DNA from: Phormidium tenue FACHB-886
Lineage (GTDB): Bacteria; Cyanobacteriota; Cyanobacteriia; Elainellales; Elainellaceae
Assembly: GCF_014764505.1 (NCBI RefSeq)
Contig: NZ_JACXWX010000004.1
Coordinates: 1 to 64,000 of the forward strand
Direction of reading: 5' to 3'
DNA length: 64,000 nucleotides
The notes beneath the pieces are model-generated. The model saw nothing but the letters and a program-made list of their open reading frames with translations. It was not told where the DNA came from and searched no databases. The position numbers were made by a program, and so were the translations under genes. Shown one piece after another: positions 41,909-51,865 of the stretch. Every line of letters begins with the position of its first letter. Position 1 is the first letter of the stretch.

Positions 41909-44437
41909 CTACACCGATGCCTGCTGCCGTTGATAGAGCGACCAATACAGCCCCTTCTGCCCCAGCAGCCCTTCATGCGTTCCTCGCTCTACTACCACGC
42001 CTTTCTCCATAGTGAGAATTAAATCTGCATGTTTCAGCGGTGCAAAGCGGTGAGCAATCAAAAACATAGTGCGATCTCTAGAGATGCGCTTCAGGTTCTC
42101 TAAAACCTGCTGTTCTGTTTCGGCATCTAGATGGCTGGTTGCTTCATCCAGAATCAAAATGGGCGCATCTGATAAAAATAGCCGCGCTAGGGTAATCCGC
42201 TGCCGCTGCCCACCCGAAAGGGCTGTACCGCGTTCGCCAACGTTCGTTTCGTAGCCGTGTGGCAGATCGCAGATGAAATCATGCGCGACCGCCAACCGGG
42301 CCGCCTCAACGACTTGTTCCGCTGAAACTTCTGGATTGCCAAGCGTGATGTTTTCCAGAACGGAGCCGTTAAATAGAAAATCTTCTTGCAGCACGACGGC
42401 GATCTGCGGTCGGAGGGAAGCCAAATCAGCACTCTTAATGTCGAAGCCGTCGATCGCAATCCGTCCTGATTCGGGCTGATACAGCCGTTGAATCAGCTTC
42501 GAGAGGGTGCTTTTTCCCGAGCCGCTGCGTCCCACCAGCCCAACAAACATGCCAGGTTCAGCATTGAACGACACCCCCCGCAGAATTGGCTCTTGCTCTT
42601 CGTTGTAACGGAAAAACACCTGATCGAAGCTCACCTGTCCGCGCAGCGGCGGCAGCATCAAGCCCGTTCCTGGTTCTGCTTCCGGAGCCACATTGAGAAT
42701 ATCCCCAATTCGATCGACCGCCAGCAGCACTTCTTGCAGCGTCTGCCAAAGCTGAATCAGCCGCAGCAGCGGACCCGTCACCCGACCGGAAAGCATTTGA
42801 AACGCTACGAGCTGACCGATCGTCAGTTGCTGCTTGATTACCAGCTGCGCACCAAACCAGAGAATCAGCAGCGCCGAAAAGCTGGTGAGGAAATCGCCAA
42901 TGTGGTTGCTGACGTTGGCCGTTGTCGAAGCCTTAAAGCTCGTACGGATAAAGCGGGCATAAAGGCCTTCCCAGCGATCGCGAGTTGTCTTCTCGGCAGC
43001 ATGGGCTTTCACCGAGTGAATACCCGTGATTGTCTCCACCAGAAAGGATTGGCTATCTGCGCTCCGGTTAAACGTCTCGTTTAGCCAGTTTCGTAAAATC
43101 GGCGTGGCGATCAGCGTCAGCAGGGCGAACAGCGGAATCACCGCCAGCGCTACGCCCGTCAGGGTGATGTTGTAATACGCCATCATCACCAAATAAACCA
43201 CCGAAAAGATGCTATCTAGCACCACTGTCAGCGCCGTACTGGTTAGAAACTGGCGAATTTCTTCTAGCTCCTGCACCCTCGCCACCGTATCACCAACTCG
43301 TCGCGCCTCAAAGTAAGACAGGGGCAACCGCAGCAGATGCCGGAACAGCTGCGCCGACAGCGCCATATCGAGGCGGTTTGTGGTGTGGGTGAAGATGAAC
43401 ATTCGCAGAATGCCCAGCACCGCCTCGAAGACGGCTGTCAGCACTAAGGCAACCGCCATCACATCCAAAGTTGCCAGGCTCTCCTGCACCATCACCTTGT
43501 CGATGATCACCTGCGTAATGATCGGCGATGTCAAGCCCAAGATCTGCAGCGTGAAAGATGCCAGCAGCACCTCCCCCAGCAGCTTGCGAAACTTCCAAAC
43601 TGCAGGCAAGAACCAGGTTAAATTAAACTTCTCCTGTTTTTGGATCAGCTCCACCTGCCAGAGTTGTCCATCCCAGGATGCCTCTACCAGGCTGCGCGGT
43701 ATGCTCTCGCAGGTCTGATTGGGATTCAACGGGTCTGAGATTAGAAGGCGATCGCCCCGCACTCCATAGACCACTACCCAATGCCCCGCCTGCTGCCACT
43801 GCGTCAGCGCCGGAAACGTGATTTGCCGCAGGTCTTGCCAGTTGCCCACCAGCAACCGTCGCATCTGCAAGCCCGCTTTTTCTCCCGTGTTGACCAAATC
43901 TTTAGGACGCTTGCCCCGCAGCTGCCGCTGCACCCACTCGATCTGCACGGGCGTATCTAAATACTGCGCCAGCATCGTTAAACAAGCGGCAGCTGTGTTG
44001 ATGCTGGAAATAAAGGGAAAACCAGTGACAGGCTGTGGCGCATTGGAATAATTTGGCTGATAGCGCGACCGCACCGATGCCCAAAACTGCCGCATCTCTG
44101 GAGAGGCAAGTTTATCCCAGCTGGTAGCAGACCATTCCAGCAGCACTACTTCCTTACTGGCTGCCCGTGCTTTCCAGGCATCTGCCAACTCCAGCACATC
44201 GCCAAACCAGTCGCCTGCTTTTAGGCGCACTGCATCGCCTTCTGCTGGGACAAGACGCACATTACCAGAGACGATCAGATAGTGACTGCCAGGCGTTTCG
44301 GTAGACCAAATCACCTCCCCCAGCCCAAAGCTACGAGATTTTGTCTGAGTTTTGATCTGAGCTTGCTGTTCAAACGAGAGCCAGGAGAAGGGCGGTGCTG
44401 CCCAGTCTACCCTGGCGGTTGGGTCGTCAGTCATCAT
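41909..44437 (-). CDS. Type I secretion ABC transporter with degenerate C39 domain
   Basis: An 842-residue exporter. A cyclic-nucleotide-binding-like domain (about residues 15-120) is followed by a C39-like domain (130-275), six transmembrane segments (290-560) and a nucleotide-binding domain: GLVGRSGSGKSTLSKL is Walker A, LSGGQRQRITLARL the signature and ILILDEATSHLD Walker B. In the C39 domain the catalytic DCG of peptidases reads NTA in SINTAAACLTML, so the nucleophile Cys is Thr; His and Asp (AGHWVVVYG, LLISDPLNP) remain. This is the HlyB-like, non-proteolytic version suited to RTX substrates. It shares the strand with the RTX-lectin and parvulin genes; no HlyD-type adaptor is present. 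Confidence 0.9.
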   Translation of the reverse strand: MMTDDPTARVDWAAPPFSWLSFEQQAQIKTQTKSRSFGLGEVIWSTETPGSHYLIVSGNVRLVPAEGDAVRLKAGDWFGDVLELADAWKARAASKEVVLLEWSATSWDKLASPEMRQFWASVRSRYQPNYSNAPQPVTGFPFISSINTAAACLTMLAQYLDTPVQIEWVQRQLRGKRPKDLVNTGEKAGLQMRRLLVGNWQDLRQITFPALTQWQQAGHWVVVYGVRGDRLLISDPLNPNQTCESIPRSLVEASWDGQLWQVELIQKQEKFNLTWFLPAVWKFRKLLGEVLLASFTLQILGLTSPIITQVIIDKVMVQESLATLDVMAVALVLTAVFEAVLGILRMFIFTHTTNRLDMALSAQLFRHLLRLPLSYFEARRVGDTVARVQELEEIRQFLTSTALTVVLDSIFSVVYLVMMAYYNITLTGVALAVIPLFALLTLIATPILRNWLNETFNRSADSQSFLVETITGIHSVKAHAAEKTTRDRWEGLYARFIRTSFKASTTANVSNHIGDFLTSFSALLILWFGAQLVIKQQLTIGQLVAFQMLSGRVTGPLLRLIQLWQTLQEVLLAVDRIGDILNVAPEAEPGTGLMLPPLRGQVSFDQVFFRYNEEQEPILRGVSFNAEPGMFVGLVGRSGSGKSTLSKLIQRLYQPESGRIAIDGFDIKSADLASLRPQIAVVLQEDFLFNGSVLENITLGNPEVSAEQVVEAARLAVAHDFICDLPHGYETNVGERGTALSGGQRQRITLARLFLSDAPILILDEATSHLDAETEQQVLENLKRISRDRTMFLIAHRFAPLKHADLILTMEKGVVVERGTHEGLLGQKGLYWSLYQRQQASV

Positions 44438-44517
44438 GGGGCGGTTTTAGGGGCAGGGTTAGATGCTACAGGAGCAGTGATCTGGCAAGCAGCGGGCTGC
44501 TATCCCGCTAAAAGGAC

Positions 44518-45276
44518 TCAATCTACCTGGATCTTGATCGGCAGGTTTTGCATCTTTTCGGCAAGCCAGTGTTCAAACAGCTCATCTTGTAAGGTTTGTT
44601 TGAGCTGAGCATCTTCCAACGAAGCAGGCAGAAATGCCTCCACCCGGAATAAGCCCCAGCGATCGTCTAGTCCCAAAGGGCCGACGACCTCTCCTGGCTG
44701 TGCCAAATCAACAGCGGCGCGGAGCATGTCGGGCATTGTACCTCGGCTAACCGGGCCGACCATGCCGTTCATGATGCGATCGTCTGTGATTGAGTAGTCT
44801 TTTGCCAACTGATCAAAGCTGGCTCCTTCGTCTAGCTGACTTTTTAATTCTTCGGCAAGTTCCTTGTCTTGCACGATAATTCGAGAAATAACGACGCGAT
44901 CGAGAAAAACTTTGCGCTCGATGAAGTATTCGGGCAGGCGCGGCTCTGTGACATCGTCTCGCAGCTTTTTTAGCCGAAAATTCATTGCAAGCTGGTTGTG
45001 GAAGGCTTCGTAGGTCAAGCCATTGTTTGCCAGCCATTCCTGAAACTGCGCCGGATCGGTGAGCTGGTTTTGCAGACGGAAGTCGATCACGGCTTGCTCA
45101 ACCACGGCAGAGTTGATATTGAAGTTGTTTTGAGCCTGCAGCTCCCGCTCAATCACAAACTGCCGCACAATATCACCGATGAACCCGTCTAGCTTGCGAT
45201 TGGCTTGCAGATAGCGGAACACTTGCCCCAGAGAAATGGGCTGCTCGTCAATCGTTAAGAAATTTTCGGATGCCAT
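44518..45276 (-). CDS. SurA/parvulin-like peptidyl-prolyl isomerase
   Basis: A 252-residue protein: a helical SurA-N-like region (FVIERELQAQNNFNINSAVVEQAVIDFRLQNQL) followed by a parvulin domain (about 125-220) with VVISRIIVQD, GASFDQLAKDYS, NGMVGPVSRGTMP and WGLFRVEAFLPA. It has no signal peptide, so it probably acts in the cytoplasm. In cyanobacteria such genes often accompany C39-type ABC exporters, and this one lies 80 bases upstream of one. It may hold the secreted substrate in an export-ready state. Confidence 0.85.
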   Translation of the reverse strand: MASENFLTIDEQPISLGQVFRYLQANRKLDGFIGDIVRQFVIERELQAQNNFNINSAVVEQAVIDFRLQNQLTDPAQFQEWLANNGLTYEAFHNQLAMNFRLKKLRDDVTEPRLPEYFIERKVFLDRVVISRIIVQDKELAEELKSQLDEGASFDQLAKDYSITDDRIMNGMVGPVSRGTMPDMLRAAVDLAQPGEVVGPLGLDDRWGLFRVEAFLPASLEDAQLKQTLQDELFEHWLAEKMQNLPIKIQVD

Positions 45277-45528
45277 GACCCGTCCAGATTGTTACGCTTG
45301 CAACCTCATTATGCCCAAACTCAAGAGCGGTTCATCTAAACTTTACGAAGACGTTAGGTAAGAGTACCAGGGCGATCGCTAAGATTTCTCTAGCGGCATC
45401 CTGTCCCAGAGATGATTTAGACAGCTAATAGCAGCCTCAAAGCAGTTGAGCCCAACCCATTCAGCCCTACTGAATTTAGCTTAGGGATTGAAGAATTAAA
45501 GGCAGATTAAAGAATAAAAAATACAAGG

Positions 45529-46119
45529 ATGAATCAACGCATTATTGGCATTACGGGCGGCGTAGGGATGGGCAAAACAACCGTTTCGAATTATCTAGCA
45601 ACGGTTCACCAACTACCTGTGCTAGATGCTGATCTGTATGCCCGTGAAGCGGTTGAGCCTGGGTCAAGTGTTTTAGAAGCGATCGCCACCCGCCACGGCT
45701 CCAAAGTCTTTCAGCCCGACGGCAGTCTCGATCGTCGTCGTCTCGGTGAGATTATTTTTGCAGACCCCACAGAACGGCTGTGGCTAGAGCAGCAAATTCA
45801 TCCTTTCGTGCGCGATCGAATGACGGCTGACCTACACAGGCTTAAAGAGACGCCCATTGCGGTGGCTGTGATTCCACTCTTGTTTGAAGCCCGTATGACA
45901 GATTTAGTCACAGAAATTTGGGTGGTGCAATCATCCCCAGCCCAACAGCAGCAGCGCCTTCTGAAGCGCGATCGGCTTGACCTGGAGCAAGTGCATCGCC
46001 GCATTGCCAGCCAGATGCCAATCGAGGAAAAGATTGCTCAAGCCGATGTCGTGCTAGCAAATTTTTCTACTGTGGAGGCGCTGCTGCAGCAAGTCGAGGC
46101 AGCCCTGAAGCAGGGCTAA
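45529..46119 (+). CDS. coaE: Dephospho-CoA kinase
   Basis: A 196-residue kinase that makes CoA by phosphorylating the 3'-hydroxyl of dephospho-CoA. GITGGVGMGKTTVSNYLA is the P-loop, LDADLYAREAVEPGS the substrate motif, HPFVRDRM and IPLLFEARM further signatures, and QQQRLLKRDRLDLEQVHRRIASQMP the lid. Length is typical. Its stop codon overlaps that of the convergent protease gene by four bases. Confidence 0.95.
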   Translation: MNQRIIGITGGVGMGKTTVSNYLATVHQLPVLDADLYAREAVEPGSSVLEAIATRHGSKVFQPDGSLDRRRLGEIIFADPTERLWLEQQIHPFVRDRMTADLHRLKETPIAVAVIPLLFEARMTDLVTEIWVVQSSPAQQQQRLLKRDRLDLEQVHRRIASQMPIEEKIAQADVVLANFSTVEALLQQVEAALKQG

Positions 46120-47531
46120 CCCTTCTCCTCCGCCAAAAACTGCTTAACTGTTTCGATCGGAATGCTAACCCCCTCGCCTGTGGACTCTTGAAGGGCACGG
46201 TTGATGCCGATTACTGTGCCGCTTGTGTCTAGAAGCGGTCCGCCACTGTTACCCGGTTCCAAAAAGCCTTTCGGCATTCGGATACATTTCAGACTGGGCA
46301 AGCCACAGGCGCTCTGTACTGCAATCACTTGCGCCTGAGTCAGCTTCCAGTGGCTTCCTGTCGGTGAGCCGAGGGCATAGACGGTATCACCCACTTTCAC
46401 TTGAGTAGTGGCATGGGCAAGGGGGGCAACAGGCAAGCCGCTAGCACCCGAAAGCTGCACCAGCGCCAGATCGATGCGTCGATCGGTGGCAACCACCCGT
46501 CCGGGATATTGCCGCTCGGTCTGCCGATCGCTGCGGATGCGGATAGTTGGATTCGGGTTGTTTGCCACTACGTGGGCATTCGTAAGGATTAAGCCATCGG
46601 TCGATAAAATAACGCCAGTGGCAGGGGCATTTGTGCCGTCCTCTAGCGTGATCCAAACTTCTACCGTAAAAGGTTCTGCTTTCGCATGGACTTGGCTAGC
46701 CGAAAGTAGAGTAGGAGTGTCGGGACGCCCTGGAAAAGGCAGCTTAAACCAGCCTGGAAGCGGGTTGCTGGGAGGCGGTGACGGAGTCGGCGGCTGGAAA
46801 GCGACAGGATTTTCTACTAGGGCAATCAAAGCGCGATCGCGCCGCAAGCCTCCGACCTGTGCCAAACGAGTCTGACGCAGCCGCTCATTGGGTGGTGCAT
46901 TGGGGCGGCTGAGTCGCTCTAGCGCCTGCCGCCGGTAAATAGACCGCTGTTGGGCGACTGTCATTGCGGCTCTAGTAGGATCGGTTGGCAAATCTGTGAG
47001 AAAGGTTCTGCCGGTCTCAATGCCAAAGCTAACTAGCGTATCCAAGCAGACGGTATCCATGGGAGCGGCATAGCTGCCACAGTTGCCCTGCTGCCAGAAG
47101 CGCTGATACAGGCTTCTGGCTTCTGTGTCGCTGAGCCTGCTGATATCTTGAGGCGGCTGGTTTTGCGATCGCTGCCAGTCGTCGTATAGGTTTTGCGAGA
47201 TGCCGTAGTTGCTTTGAGATTGCAGCGCAGGCGGGGCGTTTTCCAGGGCAGCGTTCACTATTTGTAGTGTTGCCTGATATGCCCGTTCAAACTGGGGTTG
47301 GTTTGCCTCAAGATTGCCCTCCAGCGTCAGCTGACGCAGCAATAGAGCCGCTATTACCCAGATCAGCAGCGTTAACAGCAGAATGCTGTACTTGCGCCCC
47401 AGCTGCCCGAACACCAATGTCGCTTTTTCTGCCAGATTTAGCAGCGGCAGAGCGATCGGGCGAATTACCCGTTGCCAGCGTTTGTTGAATTTGCGGGGCT
47501 TGCGAGCCTTAGAGCGGGGTTTTTGCTGCAT
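46116..47531 (-). CDS. Membrane-anchored trypsin-like serine protease
   Basis: A 471-residue protein. A basic N-terminus and a single transmembrane segment (about residues 48-68, ILLLTLLIWVIAALLL) anchor it; a helical region follows, then a Pro-rich linker (PPTPSPPPSNPLPG) and a trypsin-like domain with LILTNAHVV, RRIDLALVQLSG and FLEPGNSGGPLLDTSG giving His, Asp and Ser. No PDZ domain is present, unlike DegP/HtrA. The ATG at 47531 is chosen; a GTG at 47612 in the same frame is an alternative. Cell-envelope proteolysis is the likely role. Confidence 0.85.
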   Translation of the reverse strand: MQQKPRSKARKPRKFNKRWQRVIRPIALPLLNLAEKATLVFGQLGRKYSILLLTLLIWVIAALLLRQLTLEGNLEANQPQFERAYQATLQIVNAALENAPPALQSQSNYGISQNLYDDWQRSQNQPPQDISRLSDTEARSLYQRFWQQGNCGSYAAPMDTVCLDTLVSFGIETGRTFLTDLPTDPTRAAMTVAQQRSIYRRQALERLSRPNAPPNERLRQTRLAQVGGLRRDRALIALVENPVAFQPPTPSPPPSNPLPGWFKLPFPGRPDTPTLLSASQVHAKAEPFTVEVWITLEDGTNAPATGVILSTDGLILTNAHVVANNPNPTIRIRSDRQTERQYPGRVVATDRRIDLALVQLSGASGLPVAPLAHATTQVKVGDTVYALGSPTGSHWKLTQAQVIAVQSACGLPSLKCIRMPKGFLEPGNSGGPLLDTSGTVIGINRALQESTGEGVSIPIETVKQFLAEEKG

Positions 47532-47853
47532 TAAATCAAGAGATTGTGATTGAATACAGAGTTCTTTACGATTTTCGCTTAGGTTGGCGGGAATGGGGGC
47601 AACCGACAGCACGGGAGCAAAATCAAAGCAACTGTCGTCACTACTTTTGATGAAGTTTCATCCGGATCAAAAGGCTATCTCGTTGTACTAAGTTAAAAAA
47701 CGGTTAGAGAACTGACATCTGTACGCTTCATTTCCCACCCTCGTTCCTGAGGGGGTGTCGGATATTTTGTGGATTATTTGAAGAATACGCGCCGCGCACT
47801 TTTCAAACGATCAACAGCCTATTTGAAACACTATCATTCCCTGCTCCGAAGTT

Positions 47854-49221
47854 ATGGCTAAAGATAAGCGACATCTGTCTCAACGGATTGGGTCTACCCA
47901 AGTTAGATCAGGACGAACCTGGTGGAGTTCTCTGCAGCTATTGACTGTTTCCCTAGCGCTGGTGCAGTTTCAGGGTAATTCCACGTTAATTGCTAAAACT
48001 CTATCTCCAGAAGAGGGCGATCGCCAAGCTGCACCGCCAGCACAAACGCCCCAACCTGATGAGCCAATTCGGGTAGCGGACGAGCCAGTATTGATCGATC
48101 GCTATCCTACGCCTACTGCACCAGAAACAACCCCGCCAGAAAGTTCAGGCGCAATTGTCGTTCCTACAGTCCCAATTGAAGACGCTGCAGCCCCAAGCGA
48201 ACCGCCAGCAGAAGCTGCCCCACCGGTTGCCAGCGAGCCTGAACCTATTGATGAAGCTTATATTGATGAAACTTACGCGGCTCCGGCTGATGAGGCGTAT
48301 TATGCCGACGTGCCCTCGTCTCGCAATCTGCCCTCGGCTGGCAATCGTTCTAATCCTCCTGCTGGTTCGCAGCCTGCAAAGCCAGTAGAACGCCTATCGC
48401 AACAAGAGCTATTGTCCGAATACCAAAACAAAATTTATACTCTAGTCAGCGAAAACAGCCTCAAATCAACTCCCGACAACAGTGAACTGCGCGACCAAGC
48501 GAAAGCTGAGACAGTCGCCACACTAGAGCAACTAGATGGAAATCGCAAAGCCGAACTGCTGAAATTTTTAGCGGAATCGAACTTAATTGATAGCAGCCGG
48601 CCGATCATCTCGTTAGTGGGAGCTGATCTCAGCGAAGCCAACCTCAACAACGTCACCCTGAGCAAGCTAGATCTGCGCGACGCCAACCTGCGCGATGCCA
48701 AACTCAACCGCGCTAACTTGTCAGGCACAAAGCTGTTTCGGGCTAACCTGAGCGGAGCCGATCTCTCATTTGCCAACCTCAGCAGCGCCGAACTGTTTCG
48801 CGCTACCTTGAGCGATGCCAAGCTGTTTTTTGCCAACCTTAGCAATGCTAACTTGAATGGCGCTGACCTCAGCAACACTGATATTTCACTTGCTAACCTC
48901 AGTAGCGCCGACTTGAGTAACGCGACCCTCAATGACGCCGATCTTTCGTTTGCTAACCTCAGTAACGCCAAGCTGATTGTTGCGAATCTCAACAGCGCCC
49001 AAATCTCGTTTGCTAACTTGAGGGGGGCAAACCTCAAAGAAGCAAATTTGAGTGGGGCAAACCTCCGTAATGCCGACCTCACCAACGCCGATCTGAGCGG
49101 AGCAAATCTACAAGGAGCAGATTTAACAAACGCCAAACTAAATGGTGCAAATCTATCAGGCGTAAACATTAATGCCGCTAAGCTGTCCAATACCACCCTT
49201 CCCGACGGAACAGTGAAGTGA
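47854..49221 (+). CDS. Pentapeptide-repeat protein
   Basis: A 455-residue protein. Residues 20-45 form a signal-like hydrophobic stretch. A long Pro/Ala/Glu-rich low-complexity region (about 55-190) precedes a short helical segment with LLSEYQNKIY. From about residue 255 to the end there are some 38 pentapeptides of the A(D/N)Lxx type, such as ANLSGADLSFANLSSAELFRA, which build a right-handed quadrilateral helix. Such proteins are abundant in cyanobacteria, often in the periplasm or lumen, and mostly of unknown function. The 253-codon frame on the opposite strand is a by-product of the repeats. Confidence 0.92.
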   Translation: MAKDKRHLSQRIGSTQVRSGRTWWSSLQLLTVSLALVQFQGNSTLIAKTLSPEEGDRQAAPPAQTPQPDEPIRVADEPVLIDRYPTPTAPETTPPESSGAIVVPTVPIEDAAAPSEPPAEAAPPVASEPEPIDEAYIDETYAAPADEAYYADVPSSRNLPSAGNRSNPPAGSQPAKPVERLSQQELLSEYQNKIYTLVSENSLKSTPDNSELRDQAKAETVATLEQLDGNRKAELLKFLAESNLIDSSRPIISLVGADLSEANLNNVTLSKLDLRDANLRDAKLNRANLSGTKLFRANLSGADLSFANLSSAELFRATLSDAKLFFANLSNANLNGADLSNTDISLANLSSADLSNATLNDADLSFANLSNAKLIVANLNSAQISFANLRGANLKEANLSGANLRNADLTNADLSGANLQGADLTNAKLNGANLSGVNINAAKLSNTTLPDGTVK

Positions 49222-49251
49222 GCTTGGGCATTGGTTGCAGCAGTTTGATTA

Positions 49252-49300
49252 GATTCTTTGTGTGGAAGCCCTGTTAGGCGAGGCTTTCACACAAAGAATC
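49252..49300. terminator. Bidirectional hairpin between convergent genes
   Basis: GATTCTTTGTGTGGAAGCC (49252-49270) pairs with the segment 49282-49300 with one G-U pair. It lies 31 bases after the pentapeptide gene and 30 bases after the FTR1 gene. Its inner sequence GCGAGGCTTT and outer AAAGAA match the hairpin at 41820-41870. Confidence 0.65.
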
Positions 49301-49329
49301 CCAATCAGGAACAGTGAACTAGCGGTTAG

Positions 49330-50271
49330 TTAGCCTTCGCTAGCTGAGTTTGGGCGAACAACTCCCGTGGATTGTAGGGGCTTGCCCGCAATGCTCTGAA
49401 AATAGATGCTGCCTACAGTAATTAAGAAGACTAAATACGCGATCGCCTGCACCCAATACAGCTTTTGCGTATAACCAAAGAAGGCTTTTAGCAACACCCC
49501 TGGAAACTGGCGATCGGGCAGCACTGTGCTCAAGTCCCACACTTGCCCGCCCAAGATGCAAGAGTCGTGGCTAGGGGGACAGAGATCGGCAAAGCGGATG
49601 TCTACCTGTGCCAAGGTTGCCACAGCGGCATTAAAGTGGCGCAGCGCACCCACTACCAAACCCGCTACGATCAGCAGCAACAGCACCCCCATCACCTGGA
49701 AAAACTGCCGCAGGTTGATCTTGACGCCCAACTGAAACAGCAGAATTCCAATTCCCACGGCTCCAACTAGTCCAGCGATCGCCCCTAATGCAGGCATCCA
49801 TCCCTGCTGAAACTGCGCTGAAATAAATACAACCGTCTCAAAACCTTCTCGTAGCACCGCAATCGTAATTAAGCCAAACACCCCCCAGCCCGCACTGCCC
49901 GTCTGCTGGAGTGCCTCAGACACTGCCCCCTCAATCTCCGATTTCATCGAGCGCGCTTGCTGCGTCATCCACACCAGCATCCAGCTCAGCAGGACGATCG
50001 CCACGACTCCAAATACCCCTTCCAGCAGCGGCTTCACGACTGGTGTATAAGGTTGTTGCGAAGTCTCCAATGCGCTTAACAAGCCATTAAACACCACCCC
50101 AACCAGCACACTTGCCAGGACACCTACGCCAATGCCGGCATAAACAGAGGCATTTAGCCGTGTCTGTTCCGCTTTCTTTAAGTAAGCCAAAACAATACCA
50201 ACCACTAGAGCCGCTTCAACGCCTTCACGCAGGGTGATTACGAAAGTTGGCAATGCTGCAGATAAGTCCAT
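49330..50271 (-). CDS. FTR1-family iron permease
   Basis: A 313-residue membrane protein with about seven transmembrane segments. The two REGxE iron-binding motifs are present: VITLREGVEAALVVG in the first helix and IAVLREGFETVVFIS in the fourth. This is the Ftr1/EfeU pattern for high-affinity iron uptake. The ATG at 50271 is preferred because the family begins close to the first motif; the frame extends to 50331. No EfeO or EfeB partner lies next to it. hrcA ends 63 bases upstream. Confidence 0.9.
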   Translation of the reverse strand: MDLSAALPTFVITLREGVEAALVVGIVLAYLKKAEQTRLNASVYAGIGVGVLASVLVGVVFNGLLSALETSQQPYTPVVKPLLEGVFGVVAIVLLSWMLVWMTQQARSMKSEIEGAVSEALQQTGSAGWGVFGLITIAVLREGFETVVFISAQFQQGWMPALGAIAGLVGAVGIGILLFQLGVKINLRQFFQVMGVLLLLIVAGLVVGALRHFNAAVATLAQVDIRFADLCPPSHDSCILGGQVWDLSTVLPDRQFPGVLLKAFFGYTQKLYWVQAIAYLVFLITVGSIYFQSIAGKPLQSTGVVRPNSASEG

Positions 50272-50334
50272 AGGAAATGAGACAAACATCAAAGTTTTGC
50301 TGAAGAAAGCAGCACTGCTGCTTTCTATCATTAT

Positions 50335-51420
50335 TTATGCCGATTGGCTCAGCGCCTCTGATAAATAATCTGCCGTCGCCTCTACTAAGGCGATCGCGTT
50401 CTCATACACCATCCGAGTTGGACCCAACATGCCGACGCTACCGATCGGTACAGAGCCACGCTGGTAGGTCGCAGACACCAGCGTACAAGTGCGAATCGGT
50501 TCCAAAGGATTTTCTGCCCCAATGCGGACAGTGACTCGCTTGCCAGAGGACTCTAGCTCAAGTGGGTCGAAGATTAGCGACCAAAGCTGGTCTTGCTGGG
50601 ATTCCAAAAGCTGGAGAATGGTTTGGACTTGCTGCAGCTCGGAGAATTCAGGCTGTCGCCGCAGCACTTCTGCCACACCGCTAATCAAAATTTGAGTGGA
50701 GATGGCAAGGGTGCTGCGCCGCTTTAGTTCTACCAACGAAGTGCGAATCAGATCCGCATAGCGATCGAACTCACGCCCCAGTTCGCCCCAATCTAGCATT
50801 GAGAGCTGATCAAGCGATCGTCCCCGTAGCTCAGCATTCAGGAAATTAGAAAGAATCTGCAGCTCTCGGTCTAGCTGTTCTGGATCAGGAGCGTTTCCTT
50901 CTGGGGGAGCCGGCAGATTGACTACGGTCGATTGGGTGGCATAAGAATCCAGCACCACAATCAGCATTACCCGACCTGGATCGATCTGCACAAGCTGAAC
51001 GTGCCGCAGCTGGGCAGTACTGGCTTGGGGCATTGTCACCAGCGCGATGTAGCCGCTGAGAGTCGAGAGGATTTGGGCAGCTTCCCGCAGCAGAATTTCT
51101 AGGGCAGTTTCTTCCCAGTTCAATTGTTCAGACAAGAGCTGATCGACCTGCCGTGCCACAGTTTCCGAAGGAATCACCAGCTGATCGACATACAGCCGAT
51201 AGCCAAAATCTGACGGAATTCGCCCGGCTGAGGTGTGGGGCTGGTAGAGCAGTCCGGACTTCTCCAGATAGCCCATAGCATTGCGGATGGTGGCAGAGCT
51301 GACTCGGGGATTAAACTCATCAACGATCGCTTCTGAGCCAACGGGTTTCGCTGTAGCGATGTATTGGCGCACCGTTGCCCCAAGCACTTGTTGCTGGCGA
51401 GAGTTAAGCTTCACTTGCAT
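50335..51420 (-). CDS. hrcA: Heat-inducible transcription repressor HrcA
   Basis: A 361-residue repressor of chaperone genes. The winged helix is [28 protein letters not shown] and [43 protein letters not shown], diagnostic of HrcA; the GAF-like core and dimerisation region follow to [26 protein letters not shown]. It binds CIRCE elements upstream of groE operons. No CIRCE dyad is seen in the window. The ATG at 51420 is chosen; the frame extends to 51501 without family sequence. Confidence 0.95.
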   Translation of the reverse strand: MQVKLNSRQQQVLGATVRQYIATAKPVGSEAIVDEFNPRVSSATIRNAMGYLEKSGLLYQPHTSAGRIPSDFGYRLYVDQLVIPSETVARQVDQLLSEQLNWEETALEILLREAAQILSTLSGYIALVTMPQASTAQLRHVQLVQIDPGRVMLIVVLDSYATQSTVVNLPAPPEGNAPDPEQLDRELQILSNFLNAELRGRSLDQLSMLDWGELGREFDRYADLIRTSLVELKRRSTLAISTQILISGVAEVLRRQPEFSELQQVQTILQLLESQQDQLWSLIFDPLELESSGKRVTVRIGAENPLEPIRTCTLVSATYQRGSVPIGSVGMLGPTRMVYENAIALVEATADYLSEALSQSA

Positions 51421-51517
51421 AGGGATTGGGGAAGAAGTTTTAAGGATTCTATAAAGATAGAACGGGGCAAAAATTGCCTTGCAGAGAATAGCGGGTCGCA
51501 AGACCTACGAGCGGCAA

Positions 51518-51865
51518 CTAATAGCGTGGCACAGAAGCATCCACCCGCGCTGCATATTCCTCGATCCCGCCTACTACATTTCTGACATGGCTAAAACCCT
51601 GTTGGTGTAGCCAACTGCACATTTGCGCCGAACGGATGCCGTGGTGACAAAGCACGATCGTTTCGGCATTCGCATCAAAACGGCTACGAATCTCGTTTGA
51701 CCAAAGCGCGAATTCACTCAGCGGCAGATTCACAAAGCCCGTCAGCTGAGCGATCGCTAGCTCTTCTGGCTCTCGGACATCAATCATCTGCAGATTTGGC
51801 TCTGATAGCCGCTCGGCTAACTCGGTAACGGTGATTTGTGAATATGGAGAAGGTTGATTTGTCAT
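51518..51865 (-). CDS. Single-domain rhodanese-like protein
   Basis: A 115-residue rhodanese domain. MIDVREPEELAIAQLTGFVNLPLSEF is the N-terminal part and IVLCHHGIRSAQMCSWLHQQGFSHVRNVVGGIEEYA holds the active-site loop with the catalytic Cys in LCHHGIRS. It is probably a cytoplasmic sulfurtransferase. It lies 97 bases upstream of hrcA on the same strand. Confidence 0.9.
   Translation of the reverse strand: MTNQPSPYSQITVTELAERLSEPNLQMIDVREPEELAIAQLTGFVNLPLSEFALWSNEIRSRFDANAETIVLCHHGIRSAQMCSWLHQQGFSHVRNVVGGIEEYAARVDASVPRY

Noticed and set aside
42488-43084. 198-codon plus-strand frame
   Set aside because: Lies antisense within the ABC exporter gene and has no recognisable content.
48435-49196. 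253-codon open frame on the minus strand
   Set aside because: It is antisense to the pentapeptide repeats; its Leu/Ala/Arg periodicity mirrors the repeat codons and it has no family sequence.
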